Origin: Cupriavidus basilensis
GTDB taxonomy: Bacteria > Pseudomonadota > Gammaproteobacteria > Burkholderiales > Burkholderiaceae
Reading direction: 5' to 3'
Length of the DNA: 64,000 nucleotides
NCBI RefSeq assembly: GCF_029335485.1
Contig: NZ_JARJLM010000158.1
Coordinates: 1 to 64,000, forward strand
Position numbers and translations under genes: made by a program. The notes beneath the pieces were generated by a model. It saw only the letters and a program-made list of their open reading frames with translations, ran no database searches and was not told the origin of the DNA. This document shows, one piece after another, positions 50,089-58,340 of this stretch. Position 1 is the first letter of the stretch. Each line of letters opens with the position of its first letter.

Positions 50089-51741
50089 ATGCCCGCTCTC
50101 CTCGCTGCGCCCGCTACCGCCGATACGGTCGATACCGCCGCTACGCATTACGCCCTGGTCGATCCCGTCGTCCTCAAGGGATGGCTGCACGACCAGGATG
50201 AAATCGCCCTGTTCGATATCCGCGAGCATGGCCAGTACGGCGAAGGCCACCCGTTCTACGCCGTGCCGCTGCCCTATAGCCGGCTCGAGCTCGACATCGG
50301 CCGCCTGGCGCCCAACGCCTCGGCCCGCATCGTGCTGGCCGACGATGGCGACGGCGTGGCGCCGCGCGCCGCCCACGCCCTGGCGGCACTCGGCTACACA
50401 AGGCTGTTTGTGCTCGATGGCGGCGTGCCCGGCTGGCAGGCCGCGGGCTACGTCCTGTTCGCCGGCGTCAACGTGCCCTCCAAGGCCTTTGGCGAACTGG
50501 CCGAGCATCACTACGGCACGCCGCGCGTCTCGGCCGCCGGGCTGGCCGCCATGCAGGCCAGCGGGCAGCCGCCGGTGGTGCTCGACGGCCGCCCGGCCGC
50601 CGAGTTCCGCAAGATGAATATCCCCGGCGCCATCTGCTGCCCCAACGGCGAACTGGCTTACCGCCTGCGTGACCTCGTGCCGGACGCCACCACGCCCATC
50701 GTGATCAACTGCGCCGGCCGCACCCGCAGCATCATCGGCGCCCAGACGCTGATCCATTTCGGCGTGCCCAATCCCGTGTTCGCCCTGGAGAACGGCACCC
50801 AGGGCTGGTACCTGAACGATTTCAAGCTGGAGCATGGCGGCACGCGCCGCTATCCGGACAACGACGCGCCGCGCGGTCTCGACGCCGCCCGGAATGCCGC
50901 GCAGGCCATGGCCAGCCGCTTCGCCGTGCCGTGCATCGGTGCCGCGCAAGCCCGCATGTGGCTGGACGACCGCTTGCGCACCACCTACCTGTGCGACGTT
51001 CGCACGCCGGAGGAATACGCAGCCGGTTCGGTGCCCGGGGCCCAGCACACGCCCGGCGGCCAGCTCATCCAGGCCACCGACCAGTACGTGGGCGTGCGGC
51101 GTGCCCGCCTTGTGCTGATGGACGCCGACGGCGTGCGTGCCCCCGTGGTGGCCAGCTGGCTGCGCCAGATGGGGCACGACGCGGTGGTGCTCGAAGGCGG
51201 CATTGCCGCGGCATTGGCCGGCGGCCTGGCCGCCCGGGATGGCCCCGCGGCGCCCACCACCGTGCTCCGCCGCATCGATACGCCCACGCTGGCCGCGCAA
51301 CTGGCCGGGCAACGCGCACTTGCGCTCGATGTGCGCCCCAGCGCGGCGTATCGCGCGGGACACATCCAGGGCAGCCGCTGGTCGATCCGCCCCGTAGTTG
51401 CGCGCGACCTGGCGGATGTGCCGCACGACACGGCGCTGGTACTGATCGGGGACGCCGGGCAGCCTGGCGTAGCGGCGCTGGCCTTGGCGGAACTGGTGGC
51501 GCTCGGCTACCGCGACGTAAGCGTGCTCGACGGCGGCGTCGGCGCGTGGCAGGCCGCGGGCCTCGCGCTGGTCACCGGCAGCGCGGACTGCCTGCCGGAT
51601 GCGCGCTGCATCGATTTCCTGTTCTTCGTGCACGACCGCCACGACGGCAACAAGGAAGCCGCGCGCCGCTACCTGGCCTGGGAAACCAACCTGATCGGCC
51701 AGCTCGACGCGCAGGAACTGGCCACCTTCCGCTTCGCCTGA
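50089..51741 (+). CDS. Four-domain rhodanese-like sulfurtransferase
   Basis: The 550-residue protein has four rhodanese-like domains (about residues 20-130, 145-255, 280-395 and 410-515), each with a DxR-type segment: FDIREHGQYGEGHPF, VLDGRPAAEFRKMNIPGA, CDVRTPEEYAAGSVPGA and LDVRPSAAYRAGHIQGS. Only domain 2 has an active-site Cys loop, INCAGRTRS (about residue 206). Domains 1, 3 and 4 have Asp or Gly in the loop. It would move sulfane sulfur or thiosulfate sulfur. The start at 50089 is chosen by position; AGGAGG at 50053 lies too far away to fit it well. Confidence 0.82.
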   Translation: MPALLAAPATADTVDTAATHYALVDPVVLKGWLHDQDEIALFDIREHGQYGEGHPFYAVPLPYSRLELDIGRLAPNASARIVLADDGDGVAPRAAHALAALGYTRLFVLDGGVPGWQAAGYVLFAGVNVPSKAFGELAEHHYGTPRVSAAGLAAMQASGQPPVVLDGRPAAEFRKMNIPGAICCPNGELAYRLRDLVPDATTPIVINCAGRTRSIIGAQTLIHFGVPNPVFALENGTQGWYLNDFKLEHGGTRRYPDNDAPRGLDAARNAAQAMASRFAVPCIGAAQARMWLDDRLRTTYLCDVRTPEEYAAGSVPGAQHTPGGQLIQATDQYVGVRRARLVLMDADGVRAPVVASWLRQMGHDAVVLEGGIAAALAGGLAARDGPAAPTTVLRRIDTPTLAAQLAGQRALALDVRPSAAYRAGHIQGSRWSIRPVVARDLADVPHDTALVLIGDAGQPGVAALALAELVALGYRDVSVLDGGVGAWQAAGLALVTGSADCLPDARCIDFLFFVHDRHDGNKEAARRYLAWETNLIGQLDAQELATFRFA

Positions 51742-52045
51742 GCCAGCGCCATGCGATCCGTTCCTGCCTGATCCAAGCCATTTCGCACCATGAACCGCCA
51801 CCAGCGACCGAGCCCGCTCGCGCATCCACCGCCCACCCACCGGCACGGCGACGGACGCGCGCAGCCGGCAAGGCGAGTCGCAAGGCAACGATTCCCAACC
51901 GGCTCGACGGTGCAGCGCCAAGGGGACGCCCCGGCATTCCGGGAACACAGGGGCTGGAGCGGCGCGCGATGCATCGCGCGGGGCCGCAGAAGCCCGCCCA
52001 GCCTCCCTTCGCACTGACATCTCTCTACAGATACAGGGGTTCTTC
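51742..52045. other. Intergenic region with an 18-bp palindrome
   Basis: These 304 bp lie between the rhodanese and Bug-receptor genes. CGCGCGATGCATCGCGCG (51963-51980) is a perfect palindrome 65 bp before the Bug start, either an operator or a leader hairpin. The 75-codon frame at 51790-52017 is Arg/Pro-rich and I do not call it. Confidence 0.5.
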
Positions 52046-53053
52046 ATGTCACGCATCAAGCATGTCCTGGCCAGCACCTTCGCTACCGCCACCGTCGCCG
52101 CATTCGCCCTCGCCACCACCCCCGCCACGGCCCAGCCGCTGGCGCCGGTCGGCGGCTACCCGTCGCAGCCGCTGCGCTTCGTCTCGCCCTTCCCCGCCGG
52201 CGGCGGCAACGACGCCATCACCCGCATCGTCACCACCCGGCTGGGCGAGGTGCTCGGCCAGACCGCCGTCACCGACAATCGCGGCGGCGCCGGCGGCAAT
52301 ATCGGTACGCGCCTGGTTGCCGAGGCCAAGCCCGATGGCTACACCCTGCTCACTTCGCAGGTATCGGTGATGGCCGTCAACCCGACCCTGTACGGCGCCC
52401 CGGGCTTCGACCCGGTGAAGAACTTCACGCCGGTCACGCAGATCAACGCGGCGCCGCTGGCCATCGTGGTGGCCGCCAATGCACCATGGCAGACCTTTGC
52501 CGAACTGGCTGCGCAGGCCAAGGCCCAGCCGCAGAAGATCACCTTTGCCACGCCCGGTAATGGCACGCTGTCGCACCTGGTCGGCGTGGTGCTGGACAAG
52601 GACAGCGGCGTGACGCTGCAGCATGTGCCCTACAAGGGCGCCGGCCCCGCCATCAACGACCTGCTGGGCGGCCAGGTGAACGTGCTGATCACCTCCACCG
52701 CCTCGGTGGCCGGCTTTATCCAGGGCGGCCGGATGCGCGCGCTGGCGGTGACCAGCCCGCGCCGCCTCGGCGTGTTCGCCAAGGTGCCGACGCTGGAAGA
52801 ACTGGGCTATCGCAATGCCCGCTTCGAAGACTGGTATGGCGTGTTCGCGCCGGCCGGCACCCCGCCCGAGCGCGTCGCCTACCTGAACCGCGCCATCGTG
52901 CAGGTGCTGCAGATGCCGGAAGTGGTGAAACTGATCAATGACGGCGGCAGCGATGTGGTGGCCAGCAAACCGGATGCGTTCGCCGTGCAGCTCAAGGCAG
53001 ACATCGCGCGCTGGTCGCATATCGTCAAGCTGTCCGGCGCGCGCATGGACTGA
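52046..53053 (+). CDS. Bug-family (TctC-like) periplasmic substrate-binding protein
   Basis: The 335-residue protein has a signal peptide (MSRIKHVLASTFATATVAAF, cleavage near ATAQPL) and the Bug fold with the family segments PLRFVSPFPAGGGNDAITRIV, NRGGAGGNIGTRLVAEAKPDG and VPYKGAGPAINDLLGGQVN (each read as a part). Bug receptors bind small carboxylates for tripartite tricarboxylate transport. No membrane partners are adjacent, which is common for orphan Bug genes in Burkholderiales. Here it probably captures a sulfur-containing acid. Confidence 0.88.
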   Translation: MSRIKHVLASTFATATVAAFALATTPATAQPLAPVGGYPSQPLRFVSPFPAGGGNDAITRIVTTRLGEVLGQTAVTDNRGGAGGNIGTRLVAEAKPDGYTLLTSQVSVMAVNPTLYGAPGFDPVKNFTPVTQINAAPLAIVVAANAPWQTFAELAAQAKAQPQKITFATPGNGTLSHLVGVVLDKDSGVTLQHVPYKGAGPAINDLLGGQVNVLITSTASVAGFIQGGRMRALAVTSPRRLGVFAKVPTLEELGYRNARFEDWYGVFAPAGTPPERVAYLNRAIVQVLQMPEVVKLINDGGSDVVASKPDAFAVQLKADIARWSHIVKLSGARMD

Positions 53054-53198
53054 TGGATCGCAGTCCGGCGCGCAAACGGTATGGGCATGGGATTTGCAAC
53101 CGCCTGCGCCAGCAACACGATATACGCACGCACAGCCACGCACAGCCACGCCGGCCGCGCCGGCGCGGTACGGTGCCTCACCCTGATCGGGCCAAACC

Positions 53199-54416
53199 AT
53201 GAAACACAGCACGCTTACCCGCCTCGCGCATGCCGGCCGTACCGGCACCGTGGACGGCGGCCAGCCCGTCAACCCGCCCGTGGTACGCGCCAGCACGGTG
53301 CTCTTCGATTCCGTCGCGCAGATGCGCGAGATGCGCTCGCGGCGCGGCAACGAGCGGCTCTTCACCTATGGCGCGCGCGGCAATCCCACCGCCTTCGCGC
53401 TGGAGGACATGGTCACTGAGCTGGAGGGCGGCTACCGCACCCGCCTGTTCCCCAGCGGACTCGCCGCCGCGGCAATGACGCTGCTGGCCTGCCTGCGCCC
53501 CGGCCAGCATGTGCTGCTGCCGGATTGCGTCTATGAGCCGGTACGCAAGCTCGCCGAGGGTTTTCTGGCGCAGCACGGCATTGCCGCCAGCTTCTATGCC
53601 AGCGACGGCCACGACCTGCAAGCCAGGCTGCGGCCGGAAACCCGTCTCGTCTACGTCGAGGCGCCCGGCTCGCTGGCTTACGAGATGTGCGACCTGCCCG
53701 CCATTGCCGGCATCGCCCGTCGGCACGGCGCGCTGGTGGCGGCCGACAACACCTGGGGCTCCGGCCTGCTATACCGCCCGCTCGCGCTCGGCGCGGATAT
53801 CTCGCTGATGGCTGCCACCAAATACCTGTCCGGCCATTCCGACGTGATGATGGGCACGGTCTGCACCACCGAGGCCGCCTGGCCGGCGCTTGCCGCCGCC
53901 GCCGACGCCTTCGGCATGGCCGTCAGCCCCGACGATGCCTACCTGGTACAGCGAGGCATGCGCTCGCTGGGCGCGCGCCTGGCCCAGCACGAGCGCGGCG
54001 CGCTGGCGGTAGCGCACTGGCTGCGCGCACGCCCGGAAGTGGCCGAGGTGTTCTGCCCCGCCCTGCCCGGCGACCCCGGCCATGCACTGTGGCGCCGGGA
54101 TTGCCGCGGCACCAACGGGCTGCTGTCGTTCTCTCTGGGCGATGCTGCGCCGGATGCGGCCGAGCGCTTCGTCGACAGCCTTGCGCTGTTCGGCATCGGC
54201 GCCTCCTGGGGCGGCTTCGAGAGCCTTGCCGTGATCGCCGACCTGCGCGGCGCGCGCAGCGTGACCGACTGGTCAGCGCGCGGCCAGGTCATTCGCCTGC
54301 ATATCGGGCTGGAGGATATCGATGACCTGCTGGCGGATCTGGCGCAGGGGTTCGAGGCGATTGGCGGGAAGATTTCCTGCCATGTGAGTGCGATGCCGCC
54401 GGATTCGGCGCGCTAG
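53199..54416 (+). CDS. PLP-dependent C-S lyase, MetC-like (cystathionine beta-lyase family)
   Basis: The 405-residue protein of the Cys/Met metabolism PLP family (fold type I) has LADISLMAATKYLSGHSDVM with the PLP-binding Lys near residue 211, and family segments TYGARGNPTAFALEDMV and GGYRTRLFPSGLAAAAM. MetC-type enzymes split cystathionine or other C-S bonds to give a thiol, pyruvate and ammonia. With a thiol dioxygenase and a rhodanese gene it fits sulfur amino acid or organosulfur breakdown. Cystathionine beta-lyase and cysteine desulfhydrase cannot be told apart by eye. Confidence 0.85.
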   Translation: MKHSTLTRLAHAGRTGTVDGGQPVNPPVVRASTVLFDSVAQMREMRSRRGNERLFTYGARGNPTAFALEDMVTELEGGYRTRLFPSGLAAAAMTLLACLRPGQHVLLPDCVYEPVRKLAEGFLAQHGIAASFYASDGHDLQARLRPETRLVYVEAPGSLAYEMCDLPAIAGIARRHGALVAADNTWGSGLLYRPLALGADISLMAATKYLSGHSDVMMGTVCTTEAAWPALAAAADAFGMAVSPDDAYLVQRGMRSLGARLAQHERGALAVAHWLRARPEVAEVFCPALPGDPGHALWRRDCRGTNGLLSFSLGDAAPDAAERFVDSLALFGIGASWGGFESLAVIADLRGARSVTDWSARGQVIRLHIGLEDIDDLLADLAQGFEAIGGKISCHVSAMPPDSAR

Positions 54417-54560
54417 TTCCCGCTGGATCAGCCATCGCCGGCCAGCGGGCAGCCTCGCTTGGGCGCCGCCACATCCCGGGCCCGCGCGGCGGATCTGCGC
54501 ATGCCGCCCGCCGCCCTCCCCACAGGCTTACAATGCCGGCTTTCGCGCCCCCGCCACGCC

Positions 54561-55238
54561 ATGCCCGCGACCATGACCGAAACAGCCTGCACCACGTTCT
54601 CGCCAGAGGAGCGGCAGAGCTTCTACCGCCTTGTCGCGTCGCGCCGCGACATGCGGCACTTCATGGCGGGCGCCGCGGTCGACGAGGCGGTGTTGATGCG
54701 CGTCCTGCAGGCCGCGCACAGCGCCCCGTCCGTGGGCCTGATGCAGCCGTGGCGTTTCATCCGCATTGCCGACCCCGCACTGAGGCAGGACATCGCGGCC
54801 CTGGTCGAGACCGAGCGCCACCGGACAGCGGCGGCGCTGGGCGAACGCGATAGCGAATTCCTGCGCCTGAAGGTGGAAGGCGTGCGCGAGTGCGCCGAGC
54901 TGTTGGTGGTGGCGCTGGCGCCGGACGATGGCACCGTGTTCGGCCGCCGCACCATGCCGCGCGAGATGGCGCTGTGCTCGGCGGCCTGCGCCATTGAAAA
55001 CCTCTGGCTGGCGGCGCGCGTGGAAAACCTGGGACTGGGCTGGGTGTCCATGTTCGAGCCCGGCGCGCTGGCAACCCTGTTGCGGCTGCCGCCGGGCGGC
55101 CTGCCGATCGCGATTCTCTGCCTGGGTCCGGTCGACGCCTTCTATCCCGCGCCCATGCTGGAACTGGAAGGCTGGCGCCAGGGACGCCCGCTGGCGGAGC
55201 TGCTGTGCACCGACCGCTGGAGCCAGCCCGCGGCCTGA
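54561..55238 (+). CDS. bluB: 5,6-dimethylbenzimidazole synthase BluB
   Basis: The 225-residue flavin enzyme of the nitroreductase superfamily has FYRLVASRRDMRHFMAGAAV, AAHSAPSVGLMQPWRFIRI and WVSMFEPGALATLLRLPPGG. These match BluB, which breaks FMNH2 with O2 to make the lower ligand of vitamin B12. The start is not fixed by a ribosome-binding site; ATG 54573 is also possible. No B12 riboswitch is visible upstream, and the only other B12-related gene in the window is the CbiE-like one. Confidence 0.86.
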   Translation: MPATMTETACTTFSPEERQSFYRLVASRRDMRHFMAGAAVDEAVLMRVLQAAHSAPSVGLMQPWRFIRIADPALRQDIAALVETERHRTAAALGERDSEFLRLKVEGVRECAELLVVALAPDDGTVFGRRTMPREMALCSAACAIENLWLAARVENLGLGWVSMFEPGALATLLRLPPGGLPIAILCLGPVDAFYPAPMLELEGWRQGRPLAELLCTDRWSQPAA

Positions 55239-55325
55239 ACGGCAGGCGGCCTGGAGGCGCGCCACCTTGCCGGGCCTCAAGCTTCAATCCTCAATCCTCA
55301 AAACCTGAAACCTGAAGCCCCAAGG

Positions 55326-55796
55326 TCAAGGCTCGACCGACGGCTCCCGCTTCATGCAGCGCAGCACGAAGGTGGAATGGCTGTGCCGCAGGCCCGGCAG
55401 CTTGTAGAGCTTGTGCCGCAAGAATTCCTCGTAGCCTTCCGTGCCGGCCACCGCCACCTTGATCAGGTAGTCGTATTCGCCGGTCAGCAGGTAGGCTTCC
55501 ATCACTTCCGGCAACTCCGCCAGGGCTTCGCCGAAGCGGTCCAGCATGTCGTCATCGTGCCGGTCCAGCGTCACTTCGATCAGCACCGTGTCCGGCAGGC
55601 CCAGCGCCTTCTGGTTCAGCAGCGCGGCGTAGCCCTCGATCACGCCGCTTTCCTCCAGCGCGCGCACCCGGTTCCAGCAGGGCGTGGGCGACAGCCCGAC
55701 CTGCTCGGCCAGCTTGAGGTTGGAGAGCCTGCCGTCACGCCGCAGCGCGCGCAGGATGCGCCGGTCGGTTCCATCCAGCTTTGGGGAGCTTGCCAT
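55326..55796 (-). CDS. Lrp/AsnC-family regulator
   Basis: The 156-residue protein has an N-terminal helix-turn-helix (LDGTDRRILRALRRDGRLSN, then LKLAEQVGLSPTPCWNRVRALEESG) and a C-terminal RAM/ACT-like ligand domain (VLIEVTLDRH; AYLLTGEYDYLIKVAVAG). Proteins of this type bind amino acids. It is divergent from the ACT-like small protein gene at 55925. The start at 55796 is preferred; the frame is open to 55862. The AT-rich gap between the two genes is the probable operator region. Confidence 0.9.
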   Translation of the reverse strand: MASSPKLDGTDRRILRALRRDGRLSNLKLAEQVGLSPTPCWNRVRALEESGVIEGYAALLNQKALGLPDTVLIEVTLDRHDDDMLDRFGEALAELPEVMEAYLLTGEYDYLIKVAVAGTEGYEEFLRHKLYKLPGLRHSHSTFVLRCMKREPSVEP

Positions 55797-55924
55797 GGTT
55801 TTTACCACCCTACAGGAACAATTCACCATCAACTTTAACACCAGTAGATGATTCGTCCTCAATCAAGGCAAATCTGGAGGCAATAAAGAAGCCCATTCTG
55901 AGGCAGCGCTGGTAGATTTATCGC

Positions 55925-56314
55925 ATGAACTCCGAGCCACATACCCCCTCCGCCTCCGACACCATGCCTACCCTGAACCTTGCACTGCGGCTTGAACGCA
56001 ACGACCTCTTCGGCGCCATCGAATGGACGCTCGCCAACGCCCGCCGCACCGGGCTCACCCTGATCGATCTGTGCTTCGGGCAGGCGGCCGCGCCCCACCA
56101 GCTCACGCTGTCGGTCGGCGCCGACAATGCGGACTTGCTGCCCTTGTTTCTCCGGCGCATGGAGAACGGCGCGGATGTGCTTGAAATCTTCGAGATCGCG
56201 GCCCCCGCCGATGCGCAGGCCGTTCCCGCCGTGGCAGCCGGTCCCAGCCCCTTCGATGCACCGCGGACCGTCCCCGTCGGCCATGCCCATGCGGCCCCGG
56301 CACAAGTCCAGTAG
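55925..56314 (+). CDS. ACT-like small protein resembling the acetolactate synthase small subunit (IlvM)
   Basis: The 129-residue protein has a compact domain (about residues 14-88) with TLNLALRLERNDLFGAIEWT, ANARRTGLTLIDLCFGQ and QLTLSVGADNADLLPLFLRR. The strand and helix pattern is like IlvM and other ACT_5 small subunits. The C-terminal 40 residues are Pro/Ala-rich and probably disordered. It is divergent from an Lrp regulator, which fits an amino acid sensing role. I do not see an acetolactate synthase large subunit nearby. The assignment is from pattern likeness only. Confidence 0.55.
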   Translation: MNSEPHTPSASDTMPTLNLALRLERNDLFGAIEWTLANARRTGLTLIDLCFGQAAAPHQLTLSVGADNADLLPLFLRRMENGADVLEIFEIAAPADAQAVPAVAAGPSPFDAPRTVPVGHAHAAPAQVQ

Positions 56315-56344
56315 CCACGCGGCCCGGCCCCTGCCGCCGGCGCC

Positions 56345-57091
56345 TCAGCGCTGCTCGAAACTGCGCGTGAAATAAACCAGCCCGGCCTGCTCGCGCAACC
56401 GGTAGAGCAAAGCCGGGCGGCGCCCGGTTTCCTTCTGCGCGCCAAGATCTTCCAGCATCCCGCCCGCCAGCATCCTGGTGCGGAACGCTTTTTTCTCCAG
56501 CGAACGGCCGAGCACGAGTTCGTACACGTGCTGCAATTCGCCAAGCGTGAAGGCGGACGGCAGCAGGTGCGCGGGCAGCGAGGTGTACTCGGTCTTGCCG
56601 CGCACGCGATGCAGCGCTGCGCCCAGCAGGACAGCGTGATCGAACGCCAGCGGCATGGCAACGCCCTCGCCCTCCACCGGCGCCCAGCGCAAGTCGGCCG
56701 CGTTGCCTCCCTTTTGCAGCGCCAGCGTCTCGTCCGGCAACAAGGCCACGTACACGTGCGTGGTGGACCAGCCGCGCGGATCGCGCGTGGCGCTGCCCCA
56801 GCTGCCCACCTGCTCCAGGTAAGGACTGTCCACCCCGGTTTTTTCCGCCAGCTTGCGCAGGGCGCAGGCCTGCAGATCCCGATCCCGCGCGACATCGACA
56901 AAGCCGCCCGGCAGCGCCCAGCGGCCCGGGAAGGGCTCGCCCGCCTGTTGCGGGCGCTGCACCAGCAGCACCTGGAGGGAACCGGCGCGGATGGTCAGGA
57001 TGACCACATCCACGGTGGTCAGCGGGCGGCGGAAGACCGCGTCGCCGGCGGCTTCGACCGGATCAGGAATAGGCTCGGAAGGCTTGGTCAT
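56345..57091 (-). CDS. NrtR-type regulator: degenerate Nudix domain plus winged helix
   Basis: The 248-residue protein has a Nudix domain (about residues 20-160) followed by a winged helix (FTLGELQHVYELVLGRSLEK, then KAFRTRMLAGGMLEDLG). The Nudix box reads LPGGFVDVARDRDLQACALRKLAEKTG, with Lys for the key Glu residues of the REx2EE core, so hydrolysis is unlikely and ligand sensing likely. NrtR proteins bind ADP-ribose and repress NAD genes. I take the start at 57091 because the predicted transcript starts near 57123; ATG 57124 adds 11 residues. It is divergent from an SPFH and NAD-kinase-like operon. Confidence 0.82.
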   Translation of the reverse strand: MTKPSEPIPDPVEAAGDAVFRRPLTTVDVVILTIRAGSLQVLLVQRPQQAGEPFPGRWALPGGFVDVARDRDLQACALRKLAEKTGVDSPYLEQVGSWGSATRDPRGWSTTHVYVALLPDETLALQKGGNAADLRWAPVEGEGVAMPLAFDHAVLLGAALHRVRGKTEYTSLPAHLLPSAFTLGELQHVYELVLGRSLEKKAFRTRMLAGGMLEDLGAQKETGRRPALLYRLREQAGLVYFTRSFEQR

Positions 57092-57137
57092 GTTGCGGGA
57101 GGGCTCCTTGTCGCGGCTGTTCATGGCGGATTATAGG

Positions 57138-57183
57138 TTGACAAGTGGCACAGTGACACTTATATTAGTGGCACTGACACACT
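57138..57183 (+). promoter_or_regulatory. Promoter filled by two NrtR-like operators
   Basis: TTGACA (57138-57143), a 17-bp spacer and TATATT (57161-57166) make a near-consensus promoter. The spacer (57144-57160) is exactly AGTG-N9-CACT, part of the near-palindrome AAGTGGCACAGTGACACTT (57143-57161). A second AGTG-N9-CACT (57167-57183) begins at the next base after the -10. The two are 23 bp apart. A bound repressor would cover both promoter elements and the start site. The minus strand has TATAAT at 57135-57130 for the regulator itself. Confidence 0.75.
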
Positions 57184-57249
57184 TATTATCGCTTTTCGCT
57201 TGCCGGCGAAAGCGGGCAGACCACCAGACACCACGGGAAAGGAACCACC

Positions 57250-58278
57250 ATGTTCGGCATCCGCTTCATCAAGGCAGACCCCACCACCTATCTGATGCAG
57301 ATGAAGGGCGGCAAGATCCTGCGCGAAGGCAGCGGCCAGTCCTTCTACTATTACTCGCCCACCACGTCGCTGGTGGCCGTGCCCGTGGGCAGCCAGGTCC
57401 TGCCGTACATCTTCGAGCTGATCACGGCCGACTTCCAGTCGGTGACGGTGCAGGGCAATCTCTCCTACCGCGTCGCCGAACCGCGCAAGACGGCAGCCAT
57501 GCTCAACTTCGCGCTCAAGCCGGATGGCCGCAACTACGTCTCGGAAGATCCCCAGAACCTGCGCACCCGCGTCGAAGGCGTGGTGGAAGTGCTGGTGCAG
57601 CAGGCCGTCAGCGCCGAAACCCTGCGCTCGTCCCTGCAGGCCTCGGACCGCATGGCGCGCCAGGTCGAAGGCGCGCTGAAGACCCAGCCCGACGTGCTGG
57701 CGCTCGGGCTGGAGATCCTGTCCTTCTCGATGGTGGCGGTCAAGCCCCGCGCCGAAACCGCGCGTGCGCTGGAAGCCGAAATCCGCGAGCAAATCCTGAA
57801 GGCGGCCGACGACGCCATCTACGCCCGCCGCAACGCTGCCGTCGAGAACGAACGCGCCATCAAGGAAAGCGAACTCGACACCGAGGTGGCGGTGGAACTC
57901 AAGCAGCGCACCATCCGCGAGACCCAGATGGAAGCCGAAGCCGCGGTGCAGAAGAAGCAGGCGGAACTGGAGGCCAGCGCCATGGAGGCGCAGATCGCGC
58001 TGGAGGCGCGCCGCAAGGAATTCGTCGGCCTGGAAGCGGACAACACCCGCACCACCGCCGAGGCCGAAGCCCACCGCCTGGGCGCGGTCATGCAGGCACT
58101 GCAGGGGGCCGACGCGCGCATCGTGCAGGCGCTGGCCGCATCGGGCATGGCCCCCGGCCAGCTGATCGCACAGGCCTTTGGCGGCATTGCCGACAAGGCC
58201 GAGCGCATCGGGCAGCTGAATATGTCGCCGGAGCTGCTGCAATCGCTGCTGGCCCCGCAGGGCAAGGGCCGCGGCTGA
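57250..58278 (+). CDS. SPFH/Band 7 domain protein
   Basis: The 342-residue protein has no N-terminal membrane helix (MFGIRFIKADPTTYLMQMKG). It has a band-7 domain (about residues 10-180, with GNLSYRVAEPRKTAAML and ALGLEILSFSMVAVKPRAET), a long Glu/Ala-rich coiled coil (about 175-285) and a C-terminal flotillin-like region (AQAFGGIADKAERIGQLNMS). SPFH proteins form membrane-bound rings or scaffolds. The gene is the first of a two-gene unit with an NAD-kinase-like protein and is controlled by the NrtR-like promoter. Confidence 0.88.
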   Translation: MFGIRFIKADPTTYLMQMKGGKILREGSGQSFYYYSPTTSLVAVPVGSQVLPYIFELITADFQSVTVQGNLSYRVAEPRKTAAMLNFALKPDGRNYVSEDPQNLRTRVEGVVEVLVQQAVSAETLRSSLQASDRMARQVEGALKTQPDVLALGLEILSFSMVAVKPRAETARALEAEIREQILKAADDAIYARRNAAVENERAIKESELDTEVAVELKQRTIRETQMEAEAAVQKKQAELEASAMEAQIALEARRKEFVGLEADNTRTTAEAEAHRLGAVMQALQGADARIVQALAASGMAPGQLIAQAFGGIADKAERIGQLNMSPELLQSLLAPQGKGRG

Positions 58279-58340
58279 TCCCCGGCACGCGAACAGGTCA
58301 TCCGCATTCAGGAACAGAAACAGGAACAGGAGCAACACGC

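Noticed and set aside
51790..52017. A 75-codon plus-strand frame
   Set aside because: Arg/Pro/His-rich with no ribosome-binding site, inside a gap with a palindrome. Not credible as a gene.
53129..53148. Tandem repeat of CGCACAGCCA (two copies)
   Set aside because: Only two copies, in a GC-rich gap before the MetC-like gene, with no structure around them. Probably simple slippage.
54417..54560. Possible cobalamin riboswitch before bluB
   Set aside because: I looked for the conserved B12-box pattern and its stems and did not find them.
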